From NCBI GenBank assembly GCA_017963875.1, contig JAGCTA010000507.1, forward strand, positions 1 to 28,382: 28,382 nt of DNA. Direction: 5' to 3'. Below the pieces are notes generated by a model. That model made no database searches, was not told the DNA's origin, and was given only the letters and a program-made list of their open reading frames with translations. Positions 14,560 through 22,831 of this stretch are shown here, in pieces (within the stretch, counting starts at the first letter, position 1; each line of letters opens with the position of its first letter). This DNA comes from Victivallales bacterium. Its GTDB lineage: Bacteria > Verrucomicrobiota > Lentisphaeria > Oligosphaerales > Oligosphaeraceae. The position numbers and the translations under genes were made by a program.

Positions 14560-15924
14560 TCACATCGGGTCCTGCAATACAGTCACAGTGTTAAAACCTT
14601 CCTTGAGACGTTTATCTGCAGCTGTGTTGCGGGTTGTCCCGAAATGGCCCGTGAAAGGATTGGTGCTCATGAATTTCTTTGTGGTCGATGGAATGGCGTT
14701 GAACATCGAATAGACATTGCTTGGATAGCAGGATTCATCGGCAAAACCTGTGCAGACGTATGTTTCACAGGTGATTCGACGGGCGAAATTGACGCCGTCG
14801 TGATAGGCCATGGAATTTGCAATGGCAGGATTTTCCCTAAGTATTTTCGCGCCTTCGGGAGAACGGAAAACGCCTTGTGGCTTGCGTCCTGATGCTTCTC
14901 CATTGTAATCGCAGGCAGAAGGAACACTGATAATCGCTGTCGTGACATCCTTGTCCAAAGCGGCGGCGCAGAGATTCTGGATGCCGCCAAGACTGCCACC
15001 GCGTGTCACGAGTTCCTTCCCATTCCATTCGGGACGGCTTTTGACATAATCCAAGGCACGCATGACACGGTAGAACATATCATGTTGAATCCATTTGACG
15101 GGGTCTTCTGCGTTGCGTCGTCCACCATCCAGATAGAACTTTTTTCCCTCGGCAACATACCACTCTGCGGGATGTCCTGTCTCCAAACCATGCCAACTGA
15201 CGAAAAGCACGATGACATTTGCCAGTTTGGCCGCCCGACAGGCGGAGTTTCTAGGCGGATCCTGCCAGCACATGCTCTCATAATCAACGATTGCCGACAA
15301 TGACTTTGGTTTGGCATTCTTTGGAAGCGCCAGATATCCTGTTACGGGAGCACGACCAAGGCAGGATATTTCGATTGCATAGCATTCGATACCTTCAAAT
15401 CTAGACTCGACAGGCAAGGGGACCAGTTTCGCCTCCATTTTACATTTGTTGAGTTTTTCACGCTCTGTAGCCCAGAACGCATCAAAATCCTCTGGTTCTT
15501 TTTTGATGGCAATGATTCGTTCGGGTGAGAAAATGGCACCGAATTCAGTGACAAGATGTCCTTTTTTTGCCTGGCGATTCCTCGTGCCTGGATTTTGAAT
15601 GATTTTATTATTTTCATCAAGCAGAAATGCCGAACAATAGAACCAGCCAGGTTTGTCGCTGGAATAGGCAATTTCCACAGGCTTGCCGTCTGTGACAAAA
15701 ACCTCTTTCTTCAATTCTGTTGCTTCCCATTTGGTGGTGACTACCATCTTTTGACCAGAAATAGGTTTGCCAGCCTTTTTCAGAAGCAAAGAAGCCTTGA
15801 AGGTCTCGCCACACTCAAGGATGGCATTTTCAGGTTTCAATCTGACATCTATTGAGTAATCCAACATTTCCGCTGCTTCTATTTCCATTATGGCCACCAT
15901 TAGAATGAATACGATAATTAACAT
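14560..15924 (-). CDS. Secreted acetyl esterase (CE7 / acetyl xylan esterase family)
   Basis: The 454-residue protein begins with a hydrophobic signal segment (MLIIVFILMVAIMEIEAA), so it is probably exported. An N-terminal beta-rich region (about 20-125) precedes an alpha/beta-hydrolase domain of the acetyl xylan esterase (AXE1/CE7) type. The catalytic triad is visible: Ser311 in RGGSLGG, Asp396 in GFADESCYPSN and His427 in GHFG. These enzymes remove acetyl groups from xylan, xylo-oligosaccharides or other acetylated sugars. The long N-terminal extension and the export signal set it apart from cytoplasmic cephalosporin-C-deacetylase-like members of about 320 residues. AAAAGG lies seven bases before the ATG. 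It follows trmO by 21 bases on the same strand and is probably co-transcribed. It converges on the AT-rich pair. Confidence 0.88.
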   Translation of the reverse strand: MLIIVFILMVAIMEIEAAEMLDYSIDVRLKPENAILECGETFKASLLLKKAGKPISGQKMVVTTKWEATELKKEVFVTDGKPVEIAYSSDKPGWFYCSAFLLDENNKIIQNPGTRNRQAKKGHLVTEFGAIFSPERIIAIKKEPEDFDAFWATEREKLNKCKMEAKLVPLPVESRFEGIECYAIEISCLGRAPVTGYLALPKNAKPKSLSAIVDYESMCWQDPPRNSACRAAKLANVIVLFVSWHGLETGHPAEWYVAEGKKFYLDGGRRNAEDPVKWIQHDMFYRVMRALDYVKSRPEWNGKELVTRGGSLGGIQNLCAAALDKDVTTAIISVPSACDYNGEASGRKPQGVFRSPEGAKILRENPAIANSMAYHDGVNFARRITCETYVCTGFADESCYPSNVYSMFNAIPSTTKKFMSTNPFTGHFGTTRNTAADKRLKEGFNTVTVLQDPM

Positions 15925-15945
15925 ACGATACCTTTTGTTTTTGAT

Positions 15946-16659
15946 TTATTTAGGTACACGACGGACATCCGTTATGACCGCCACAGAATTCACAATTTTC
16001 CAGATAATTTCATAACCTGAAAGAAGAACTTCATAGACCCTGCCCTCTTCTCGTTGATACGCTGGCCTTGGATCAGCACCGATGACACGCAATGACAAAT
16101 CCTTCAAACCCAGAACTCCCCTCTTTTCAAGTTCCTTGAAACTTTTTTCCGCCTGTAGACTCACGCTGACATCCAATGAACATTCGTCAGGAACAGTATC
16201 CGCATAGCCGCCTTTTGCGTCGGCAATACTGTCCGAATAAGGAATGTAGGGCTTGATGTCGATTATCGGCGTTCCATCGACGACATCCATGCCCTTCACA
16301 TGAATCCTCAAAACCCCATGGTCTTTCTGCTCAATTCCAGCCAACTCCATGACAGACATGCCTATAGGACTGGGTCGAAACGATGACCTTGAAGCAAATA
16401 CACCTATTCTCTTGTCACCACCTAGACGAGGCGGTCGCACCGTCGCTTTCCACTTTTCACGAATGTTCTGATGAAAAACGAACAGTACCCAGATGTGAGA
16501 GAAATCCTCTAGTCCACGGACACAGTTCGGCTGGTTATATGGTTCCTGCAATTCAATGTATCCTGCCGCCTCACGAATCAACCTCGGCTGTCTTGGAACA
16601 CCGAATTTCGTCATGTAGCAACAATGCATGATGCCTATGACAGGAAACGTATAATCCAT
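15946..16659 (-). CDS. trmO: tRNA m6t6A37 methyltransferase TrmO (TsaA/YaeB family)
   Basis: The 237-residue protein matches the TsaA-like beta-barrel family. In E. coli, TrmO N6-methylates t6A at position 37 of some tRNA(Thr) using S-adenosylmethionine. Diagnostic segments are IGIMHCCYMTKFGVPRQP at the N-terminus, GLEDFSHIWVLFVFH near residues 49-63, RPPRLGG followed by IGVFASRSSFRPSPIGMSV near 90-115, and DIKPYIPYSD near 147-156. The C-terminal extension, including LKDLSLRVIGADPRPAYQ, is also seen in E. coli-type members. No Shine-Dalgarno is visible before the ATG at 16659. The gap to dnaN upstream is 149 bases, so it may have its own promoter; acetyl esterase follows 21 bases on. The assignment is firm. 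Confidence 0.94.
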   Translation of the reverse strand: MDYTFPVIGIMHCCYMTKFGVPRQPRLIREAAGYIELQEPYNQPNCVRGLEDFSHIWVLFVFHQNIREKWKATVRPPRLGGDKRIGVFASRSSFRPSPIGMSVMELAGIEQKDHGVLRIHVKGMDVVDGTPIIDIKPYIPYSDSIADAKGGYADTVPDECSLDVSVSLQAEKSFKELEKRGVLGLKDLSLRVIGADPRPAYQREEGRVYEVLLSGYEIIWKIVNSVAVITDVRRVPK

Positions 16660-16808
16660 CTTAAAATTAGCCGAAATTCGTTAAAAGATATATGAATGGC
16701 GAACCACAACCAATTAGAATGCAAGAGGATAGTTTATTTAATCAGGATAGAAAACCTAAATTATTTTGAGACAAACCACCCCTCGCATCCAGGAATCCGA
16801 TTGGCCAG

Positions 16809-17900
16809 TCAACCCCTCATAGGCATGATGATGTATATGAAACCTTCGTCTCCAGCTATTTCAACAGGGCTGAGATCATCAGAGAACTTCATGATGATCT
16901 TATCGCATTCAAGTAGTTTCAGCGGTTCATTCAGATATTGTGGATTGAAGGCTATTTCCATTGGCTCATCCGCATATTCAATGTCAATCGGCTCGGATGC
17001 TTCGCCTAGTTCTGGATTTGTTGCAGACACGGTCAGAAGATTCTCGCCAAGAGTGAATTTGACGGAAGCACCTGATTCCTGAACGACAATGGACACACGG
17101 CGGAGAACATCCGTGAAAATGACACGGGGAATCTCAATTTGCTTGCTGAAACTCTCGGGAATCACCTGACGGTAATTCGGATAGACCCCTTCAACCAACT
17201 TGCTGATGATGGTCGTATCCTTGGATGCGAATAGCACTGATGAAGCGGAAATCTTAATGATGGCATCACCTGTCAAATCCAGCGTCTTCGACAACTCCTG
17301 CGTGACTTTCGTCGGAAGGATGATGTCGCCATCAGCCAGATTTTCGGCATTCATTGTCTTTTCGACCAAAGCCAGACGGCGGCCATCTGTCGCAGCGATT
17401 GTCAAAACACCGCCACGGACAGAAAACAACACCCCATTAAGAACACGACGTTGTTCGTCTTCGCTCTTTGCGTACGATACCTTTGCAAGATTCTTGACCA
17501 AATCGATTGCTGGCATGGTAAACGTCCAGTCTTCCTGGAATTCCTCTGGCTTCTGGTAATTGACAGCGGCCAGACCGTGGAGTTTGAAAAGTGAACGCTG
17601 GCAGACGATAGTAGCCACCTCGTCCTCGCCCGTCGTGATCGTGACGTCACCTGCGGGCAAGTCATTGGCAATCTGCTGGAACTTTCTGGCAGGAAGAGTC
17701 GTTTCGCCTGGCTCAAGGACCAACGCCGAAATAGTTGTCTTGATTGAGATTTCCAAATCCGAGGCAGTCATGGTAACGGTGTCGCCTTCCGCTTCGATTA
17801 GAATATTGTTCAAAGCAGGCAACATGACCTTGCTGCTGACGATGCCTGCGACTTTGCTGATTGCAGATTTCAGATTTTCTTTGGTAACGGTAAATTTCAT
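16809..17900 (-). CDS. dnaN: DNA polymerase III sliding clamp (beta subunit)
   Basis: The beta clamp encircles DNA and tethers the replicative polymerase. The 363-residue protein starts with the typical MKFTVTKENLKSAISKVAGIVSSK, carries NNILIEAEGDTVTMTASDLE in domain 1, and ends with the characteristic MPMRG. Three clamp domains fit the length. AAGGGAG lies eight bases before the ATG at 17900, a strong Shine-Dalgarno. The gene diverges from gmhA across an AT-rich gap with DnaA-box-like sites, consistent with an origin, although dnaA itself is not present. trmO lies 149 bases downstream. recF, a frequent dnaN neighbour, is about 6 kb away in convergent orientation, so the ancestral block may have been broken up. 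Confidence 0.97.
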   Translation of the reverse strand: MKFTVTKENLKSAISKVAGIVSSKVMLPALNNILIEAEGDTVTMTASDLEISIKTTISALVLEPGETTLPARKFQQIANDLPAGDVTITTGEDEVATIVCQRSLFKLHGLAAVNYQKPEEFQEDWTFTMPAIDLVKNLAKVSYAKSEDEQRRVLNGVLFSVRGGVLTIAATDGRRLALVEKTMNAENLADGDIILPTKVTQELSKTLDLTGDAIIKISASSVLFASKDTTIISKLVEGVYPNYRQVIPESFSKQIEIPRVIFTDVLRRVSIVVQESGASVKFTLGENLLTVSATNPELGEASEPIDIEYADEPMEIAFNPQYLNEPLKLLECDKIIMKFSDDLSPVEIAGDEGFIYIIMPMRG

Positions 17901-18244
17901 GGACGGCTCCCTTCTTCTTAACTGTATTTATATTGTATTTTTAATCAAAGAAAAAACTATTAATATGTCGTTTGATAACCTTGTCTGATACTATTTAACT
18001 GACTTATTTTCAATGCTTAAAGGATGTTGATAACCTATAGGATAACGTTGTTGGCAATTTATTCATAAAGATATTCACACTGTTGTCAACCGAAAAATTC
18101 ACTGCTTATTAACAGTTTTTTGAATCGTTGATTCAAGAGTCTCTTTTTCTGCTGCTCCAGTAATGAAAAATCAGAAAATATAAGTATATTGTCTAAAACG
18201 GTAAAATCAAGGTGTGACGAAAAAAAGAATCAGGAGGCAATTCA
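17901..18244. other. oriC: Candidate chromosomal replication origin (oriC) in the dnaN-gmhA gap
   Basis: This 344-base divergent gap is AT-rich and has no coding region. Several 9-mers resemble the DnaA box TTATCCACA. On the plus strand these are TTATTCATA (18059-18067), ATATTCACA (18071-18079) and TTATTAACA (18106-18114). On the minus strand they are TTATCAACA (18025-18033) and TTATCAAAC (17970-17978). TTGTCAACC (18083-18091) is a weaker one. Two share the form TTAT(C/T)AACA. dnaN leads away to the left and the gmhA operon to the right, as near an origin. Promoters for both genes must also lie here. dnaA is absent from the window, so the call is tentative. Confidence 0.4.
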
Positions 18245-18865
18245 ATGGATAGAATTGATGAACTGGTGATACGCTATCCTCAACTAGCAGGTCTAAAAGA
18301 CCAGGTTCGTTCAGCGGCTGATTTGATTATAACATGTTATCGTGGAGGAGGAACAGTATTTACAGTCGGTAATGGTGGAAGTGCAGCAGATGCAAGTCAC
18401 ATCGTCGGTGAGTTCATGAAATCGTTTGTCAGACCGCGCCCTGTTCCAAAGGAAGATGTGGATGCCTTCAGCAAATATCCTGATGGCAACTATTTGAGCA
18501 GTCGTCTCCAATGTGGTTTTCGGGCAATTTCCCTGATGACGCAGGAAGGGATTACGACAGCCGTTCAGAATGACCAAGGCTGGGACATGGGGCCTGCTCA
18601 ACAGTTGTATTCTCTTGCAAGAAAAGGAGATGTTCTTATTGGCATCAGTACGTCTGGGAATGCCCGCAATGTCCATCTCGCCTGTCAGGTGGCCAAAGTT
18701 CGTGGTGTGCACATCATTGGTTTGTCAGGAAAAGATGGTGGATTGCTTGCCGAGGACAGCGATGTGTCCATTGTCGTCCCTGAACGTGAGACATTCAAGA
18801 TTCAGGAATTGCATCTTCCCATATACCATGCGTTATGTCTCTACGTTGAGGAGTCTTTCTTTTAG
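18245..18865 (+). CDS. gmhA: SIS-domain phosphosugar isomerase, GmhA-like (sedoheptulose-7-phosphate isomerase family)
   Basis: The 206-residue protein is a GmhA-type SIS protein. GmhA converts D-sedoheptulose 7-phosphate to D-glycero-D-manno-heptose 7-phosphate, the first step to LPS core heptose. Phosphosugar-binding motifs are GNGGSAADA (42-50) and STSGN (135-139). The residues corresponding to the metal/catalytic site of E. coli GmhA appear as His52 and Glu56 in ASHIVGEF, and Gln187 and His195 in IQELHLPIYH. An insert of about 20 residues near 66-90 makes it slightly longer than the usual 190-195. AGGAGG lies before the ATG at 18245. It heads a plus-strand run with an isomerase-fold protein (58-base gap), so it might instead process a catabolic phosphosugar. 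Confidence 0.82.
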   Translation: MDRIDELVIRYPQLAGLKDQVRSAADLIITCYRGGGTVFTVGNGGSAADASHIVGEFMKSFVRPRPVPKEDVDAFSKYPDGNYLSSRLQCGFRAISLMTQEGITTAVQNDQGWDMGPAQQLYSLARKGDVLIGISTSGNARNVHLACQVAKVRGVHIIGLSGKDGGLLAEDSDVSIVVPERETFKIQELHLPIYHALCLYVEESFF

Positions 18866-18923
18866 GTTTTTGTTTTCACAAATATAATTCATTTTTAAAG
18901 ATATAAAAAAGCGAGGAACATCT

Positions 18924-20384
18924 ATGCAGATTGAAAGACGTCGTCCATTGACTGCAGAAGTTGCCGTTATTTCAGTTGGTTTGGATACATATTGGAAGCA
19001 GTTTCCAGGCCTTCTGGATGAGATGAATCGAAAGACGCAGGTATTTGTCTCAAAACTGCGTGGCAATAACGTCAATGTCACGGATTTTGGCATGGTTGAC
19101 AATGCTGCGCGTGCATTTGATGTTCTACCAAAAATAAAGGCGTGCGATCCAGACGTTGTTTTCGTGGATATGGTAACGTATGCGACCAGCGCGACGTTTG
19201 CGGGCATCGTCCGTGAAATGCTTTGTCCAGTTGTCTTGGTTGCGCTACAACCATTGAAAGCAATGGACTATGAACGTGGTACCACATATATCCAGTTATG
19301 CAATGACGATGTCTGTTCCGTTCCAGAATTCACAGGTGTGGCGATTCGCATGGGGAAACCTGTCGCAGATGTCATCATCGGGATGCTCGAAGACGATGCC
19401 GTTGCGGATGAAAGGATAGCGGAATGGTGCAGGATTGCCCATGTCAGACATGATTTGCGCAAAGCGCGTTTCGGTTTGATGGGGCATGTTCTTGATACGA
19501 TGCTTGACATGCAGGCAGATCCATCCGTAGTAACGGCTTCATTTGGTGCCCATGTTTATCCATGTGAACCTGATGAACTTATGAATGAATATGCTCCGTT
19601 GAAGGACGATGATTCAGCCGTTGTTCAAATGTCCAATAGGATATTGGCCTTCTTTGATACGCCTGATCCTGGTGCCGATTCCATTGCGGAAAAACTGACA
19701 CATGAAGACCTTATGACGGCTTCGCGTGTGGGCGTGGCGTTGGAGCGTTTCATAGAACGCCGTCGTTTGGATGGCTTTGCGTATTATTATGAGGCATCGC
19801 CAAATTCGGAAATGAGAAAACTCGTGACAAATCTGATTGTCGGCAATTCGTTGTTGACTGGTGCAGGTTTTCCCATGTGCGGAGAATTTGACATCAAGAC
19901 CTGCATCGCGATGTTGATTATGGACCGTCTGGAAATAGGTGGAAGTTTTGCTGAATTTCATCCCATTGATTTCCAACGGAATACCGTGTTGATAGGGCAT
20001 GATGGACCGCACCATTTGAACATTGCCGACCACAAGCCCGTCATCCGCAGCCTGAAAAAATACCATGGCAAGCCTGGATTTGGCGCTGGTGTGGAATTCA
20101 ACATCAAGACAGGTCCTATTACCATGCTCAGCATAGGTTTAAAGGCAGATGGCAAGTTCAAGTTCATTATTGCGGAAGGGGAATCCATGCCAGGACCAAT
20201 CCCGCCGACTGGAAATACCAATACACATGGAAAATTCAAGCCAGATGTGCGGACATTCATAGAAAAATGGTGTATGGAAGGGCCAACGCATCATTTCGCG
20301 CTTGGTATTGGGCATCATGCGCGTACAATTGAGAAGATAGCGAAAAGTTTTGGAATTGAAAGCGTCATAGTTTCAGAGGAATAG
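18924..20384 (+). CDS. L-arabinose/L-fucose isomerase-family protein
   Basis: The 486-residue protein has the L-fucose/L-arabinose isomerase fold and about the length of AraA (500 residues). These enzymes interconvert aldoses and ketoses with a Mn2+ site made of two Glu and two His. Candidate ligands are Glu321 in MCGEFDIKT, Glu344 in FAEFHP, His359 in IGHDGPHHL and His456/457 in GPTHHFALGIGHH. Their spacing is close to E306/E333/H350/H450 of E. coli AraA. The N-terminal part (VAVISVGLDTYWKQFPGLLDEM) is the usual substrate-binding Rossmann-like domain. GCGAGGA lies about ten bases before the ATG. It is three bases upstream of the 787-residue gene, so the pair is surely co-transcribed. The actual sugar is unknown, and such proteins are often only distant from characterised isomerases. 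Confidence 0.8.
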   Translation: MQIERRRPLTAEVAVISVGLDTYWKQFPGLLDEMNRKTQVFVSKLRGNNVNVTDFGMVDNAARAFDVLPKIKACDPDVVFVDMVTYATSATFAGIVREMLCPVVLVALQPLKAMDYERGTTYIQLCNDDVCSVPEFTGVAIRMGKPVADVIIGMLEDDAVADERIAEWCRIAHVRHDLRKARFGLMGHVLDTMLDMQADPSVVTASFGAHVYPCEPDELMNEYAPLKDDDSAVVQMSNRILAFFDTPDPGADSIAEKLTHEDLMTASRVGVALERFIERRRLDGFAYYYEASPNSEMRKLVTNLIVGNSLLTGAGFPMCGEFDIKTCIAMLIMDRLEIGGSFAEFHPIDFQRNTVLIGHDGPHHLNIADHKPVIRSLKKYHGKPGFGAGVEFNIKTGPITMLSIGLKADGKFKFIIAEGESMPGPIPPTGNTNTHGKFKPDVRTFIEKWCMEGPTHHFALGIGHHARTIEKIAKSFGIESVIVSEE

Positions 20385-20387
20385 AGC

Positions 20388-22751
20388 ATGGACAATCTGC
20401 GTAAAATCACATTGGAAATCAGCGGTAAGCCATTTTATGACGACAGCGAAGAATCCATGTTCAAGGTCTGCCGAAAACTGTTCAGTCAATGGAAACCTTT
20501 GACTGATGAGGCGGACGGCATTTCCGTCATGCTTTGGATAGCGGACGGTTCTGAAATACTTACGTATTCAGGCAATTTGGACGATACTTTTGAGTGGGCC
20601 TACTGGCAAGGCTGCGCAACGCCTATGGAAAAAACTGAAACGCTTTCTGAACGTGATTACAGGAATTTCTTCTGGTATCCTCAAAAGTACCGCGAGGATG
20701 TAAAGCCGCGCAGTTACCGATGGCTGAAACGACTTATTGAAGTCATCAGGGAGACATGTCAGGAAATCAACAAGAAGTCGCCGAGGATTGTGGCCATTTT
20801 CGACAATGGTCCAGAATTTGTTATTTCAGAATTCAAATATAAGCGTCATAACGAGATATGTCAGGGAAGCACTGCGGGAAAGAAGCGAAGTGTCGTATGC
20901 AATTCCTATCTTCACGGCGACAATTTCAAATATGCGGCATTTCCAGAAGGCATTCCAGAAGGCATTTCGTTGGGAAGGTTTTTTGGAAAGCAGTTCCAGA
21001 TTTTTGCGCGTGACATGGGCTATGATGCCATCTGGCTTTCCAACGGGATGGGTTTTGGTCGTGATACATGGTCATATACGGGATTCCTGTTTGACGGAGA
21101 GAAATTTTATCCAGATGAAGCCAAGCACGCTCGTGAATCGATGCTCGAATTTTGGGATGAATTCACAACTGCATGTCCTGGGATGTGCATTGAGACACGT
21201 GGAAGCAATTATTCGGCGGGTGTTGAAATGGCCAGCGACGGTGCACCGTTGGTCGATTTATACGACACATATAAAATTGCTCCGCCAGTCAATTCTCCTT
21301 GGGCTGCATTGAACTATAGGACTGGGTTGGAAATTGCCGCATGGATGTCCCATGTCGCCAATTTGCCTGACGACCGTTTCCCCTACCGTTTCTATCCGCA
21401 TGACCCATGGTTCCTGAACAGCCCATGGCTGGATCGTTATGGGCGTGAGCCGTGGGATATCTACCTGCCTCTGTCCATTGGCCGCATTGATGACAAAGGC
21501 AACGTGCAGTCCCCAAACAGCATCTATCTTTTGACAGTTGACGACTCGTATGGAAGGATGCCAGAGCAGGTGCCTCAGGAAATCATTCCGCATCTGATTG
21601 ATGCATTCCGAAATGCCCCAGATTCACCTGCGCCTTTTGTCTGGGTTTATCCCTTCAGAAAATACAATGATATGGTTCATGGCGAAAACCCGCGTCCAGA
21701 TACCGTGCTCAACGAAGATATGTTCCTGGGAGAGACTATCCAGGCGGGATTCCCGCTGAATACTGTTGTAGCATTGGAAAACTTCGGTGTTTTATCGACA
21801 AAGTCGATAGTCGTCATGCCTGTATCGGCGTATGGAAAAAAAGCGGAGGAATTCCTCGCCGCTGGCGGCAGAATCATCTTCTATGGTTCGCTTGCCGACG
21901 CGCCTGATTCTTTGTTGAAAATACTTGGCATTAAATGTGGCATGCCCGTTTCTGGTAAAATCCGTATGGGCAAATATCCTGAAACGGACCATTTCAGACA
22001 TGGAAAATATGCCGAGGAGATTGCTGTCATTGATGTCTTCGATGGCGGACCATTGACTGAAATGCCAGACGGCGCAACTGTGCTTGCAGAAGCAAATGGA
22101 CGAGTTTTAGCATCCGTCAACGGCAATGCCGCTTTCCTTCGTTCTGTATTGCCGATGAATATGGAAAAGAATCTTTCTGTCCCTCAGGACATTGTCTTTC
22201 CTGTTGAATCGCTGGTGAGAAGCATCATTGGACAGTTTGGCTGGCACATAGAATTTTCTGCGTTCAACGAGAAATCCATGCTTCCACGCATGAATATCTC
22301 ACGCCACGACAATGCGTTTTTCTTCTCTGTATTCGCCAGGGACACGACAGCCGTCATTTCCTTCAGAACACCTGTCGGTGTTCCGATTTTGGATGAAATG
22401 GAAACGGAAATCTCCAATGGATGCGCCATTTGGCATCCTTCCAAATCCTGGCATAAGCGTTGCCGTGTTTTTGTTGAGCAGACAGAAGACGGCATCATTT
22501 CACAAAAGGTGGAAACTCAACACGAGACAATCCTTACGGAAAGATTCAGCATCCATGGATTGAAAGATGCGACTGTCCGCATTTTTGTTTCAGAACAAAG
22601 CCTAGATAAACTAGAGTTTGTTCCTATTGAGGAAATGTGGCAATTCCTTCCAAATCCAAGACTGGAATATACGATTGAGGATACGGAACTGGGCAAGTGC
22701 GCAACTGTCCATCACATCAATGGTATCCTGATGATGGGGGTCTTGAGGTAG
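20388..22751 (+). CDS. Unrecognised 787-residue protein, possible TIM-barrel glycosidase
   Basis: I do not recognise a named family. The product has no signal peptide or membrane helix. The N-terminal two thirds (about 1-430) read like a TIM barrel rich in aromatic residues and acids: FDNGPEF near 138-144, YDAIWLSNGMGFGRDTWSY near 212-230, CIETRGSNYSAG near 267-278, FYPHDPWF near 335-342 and LLTVDDSYGR near 381-390. Residues 466-500 (VLSTKSIVVMPVSAYG, then FLAAGGRIIFYGS) look like the Rossmann-like trimerisation domain of GH42-type enzymes, and a beta-rich tail follows. That layout resembles the hydrolase at 7302. GAGGA precedes the ATG, which is three bases after the isomerase-family stop. 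A glycosidase acting before the isomerase is my inference; catalytic acids cannot be assigned. Confidence 0.6.
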   Translation: MDNLRKITLEISGKPFYDDSEESMFKVCRKLFSQWKPLTDEADGISVMLWIADGSEILTYSGNLDDTFEWAYWQGCATPMEKTETLSERDYRNFFWYPQKYREDVKPRSYRWLKRLIEVIRETCQEINKKSPRIVAIFDNGPEFVISEFKYKRHNEICQGSTAGKKRSVVCNSYLHGDNFKYAAFPEGIPEGISLGRFFGKQFQIFARDMGYDAIWLSNGMGFGRDTWSYTGFLFDGEKFYPDEAKHARESMLEFWDEFTTACPGMCIETRGSNYSAGVEMASDGAPLVDLYDTYKIAPPVNSPWAALNYRTGLEIAAWMSHVANLPDDRFPYRFYPHDPWFLNSPWLDRYGREPWDIYLPLSIGRIDDKGNVQSPNSIYLLTVDDSYGRMPEQVPQEIIPHLIDAFRNAPDSPAPFVWVYPFRKYNDMVHGENPRPDTVLNEDMFLGETIQAGFPLNTVVALENFGVLSTKSIVVMPVSAYGKKAEEFLAAGGRIIFYGSLADAPDSLLKILGIKCGMPVSGKIRMGKYPETDHFRHGKYAEEIAVIDVFDGGPLTEMPDGATVLAEANGRVLASVNGNAAFLRSVLPMNMEKNLSVPQDIVFPVESLVRSIIGQFGWHIEFSAFNEKSMLPRMNISRHDNAFFFSVFARDTTAVISFRTPVGVPILDEMETEISNGCAIWHPSKSWHKRCRVFVEQTEDGIISQKVETQHETILTERFSIHGLKDATVRIFVSEQSLDKLEFVPIEEMWQFLPNPRLEYTIEDTELGKCATVHHINGILMMGVLR

Positions 22752-22765
22752 TCTTGGAGGTTGCG

Positions 22766-22808
22766 CGACCACAAAGAGGTCGAACCTGCCCTCTTCGTGG
22801 AATAAAGC
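22766..22808. repeat. Dispersed hairpin repeat, partial copy C
   Basis: Only the third hairpin and tail of the family are present. CGACC (22766-22770) pairs with GGTCG (22778-22782), and the tail reads GAACCTGCCCTCTTCGTGG followed by AATAAAGC. A competing and stronger stem pairs CCACAAAGAGG (22769-22779) with CCTCTTCGTGG (22790-22800), 10 of 11 positions. It lies in the 80-base gap between the convergent 787-residue gene and pdhB, so it could serve both as a transcript end structure. No T-run follows on either strand. Confidence 0.7.
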
Positions 22809-22831
22809 ATTGCTGAAAAAACTCGTCTTGC

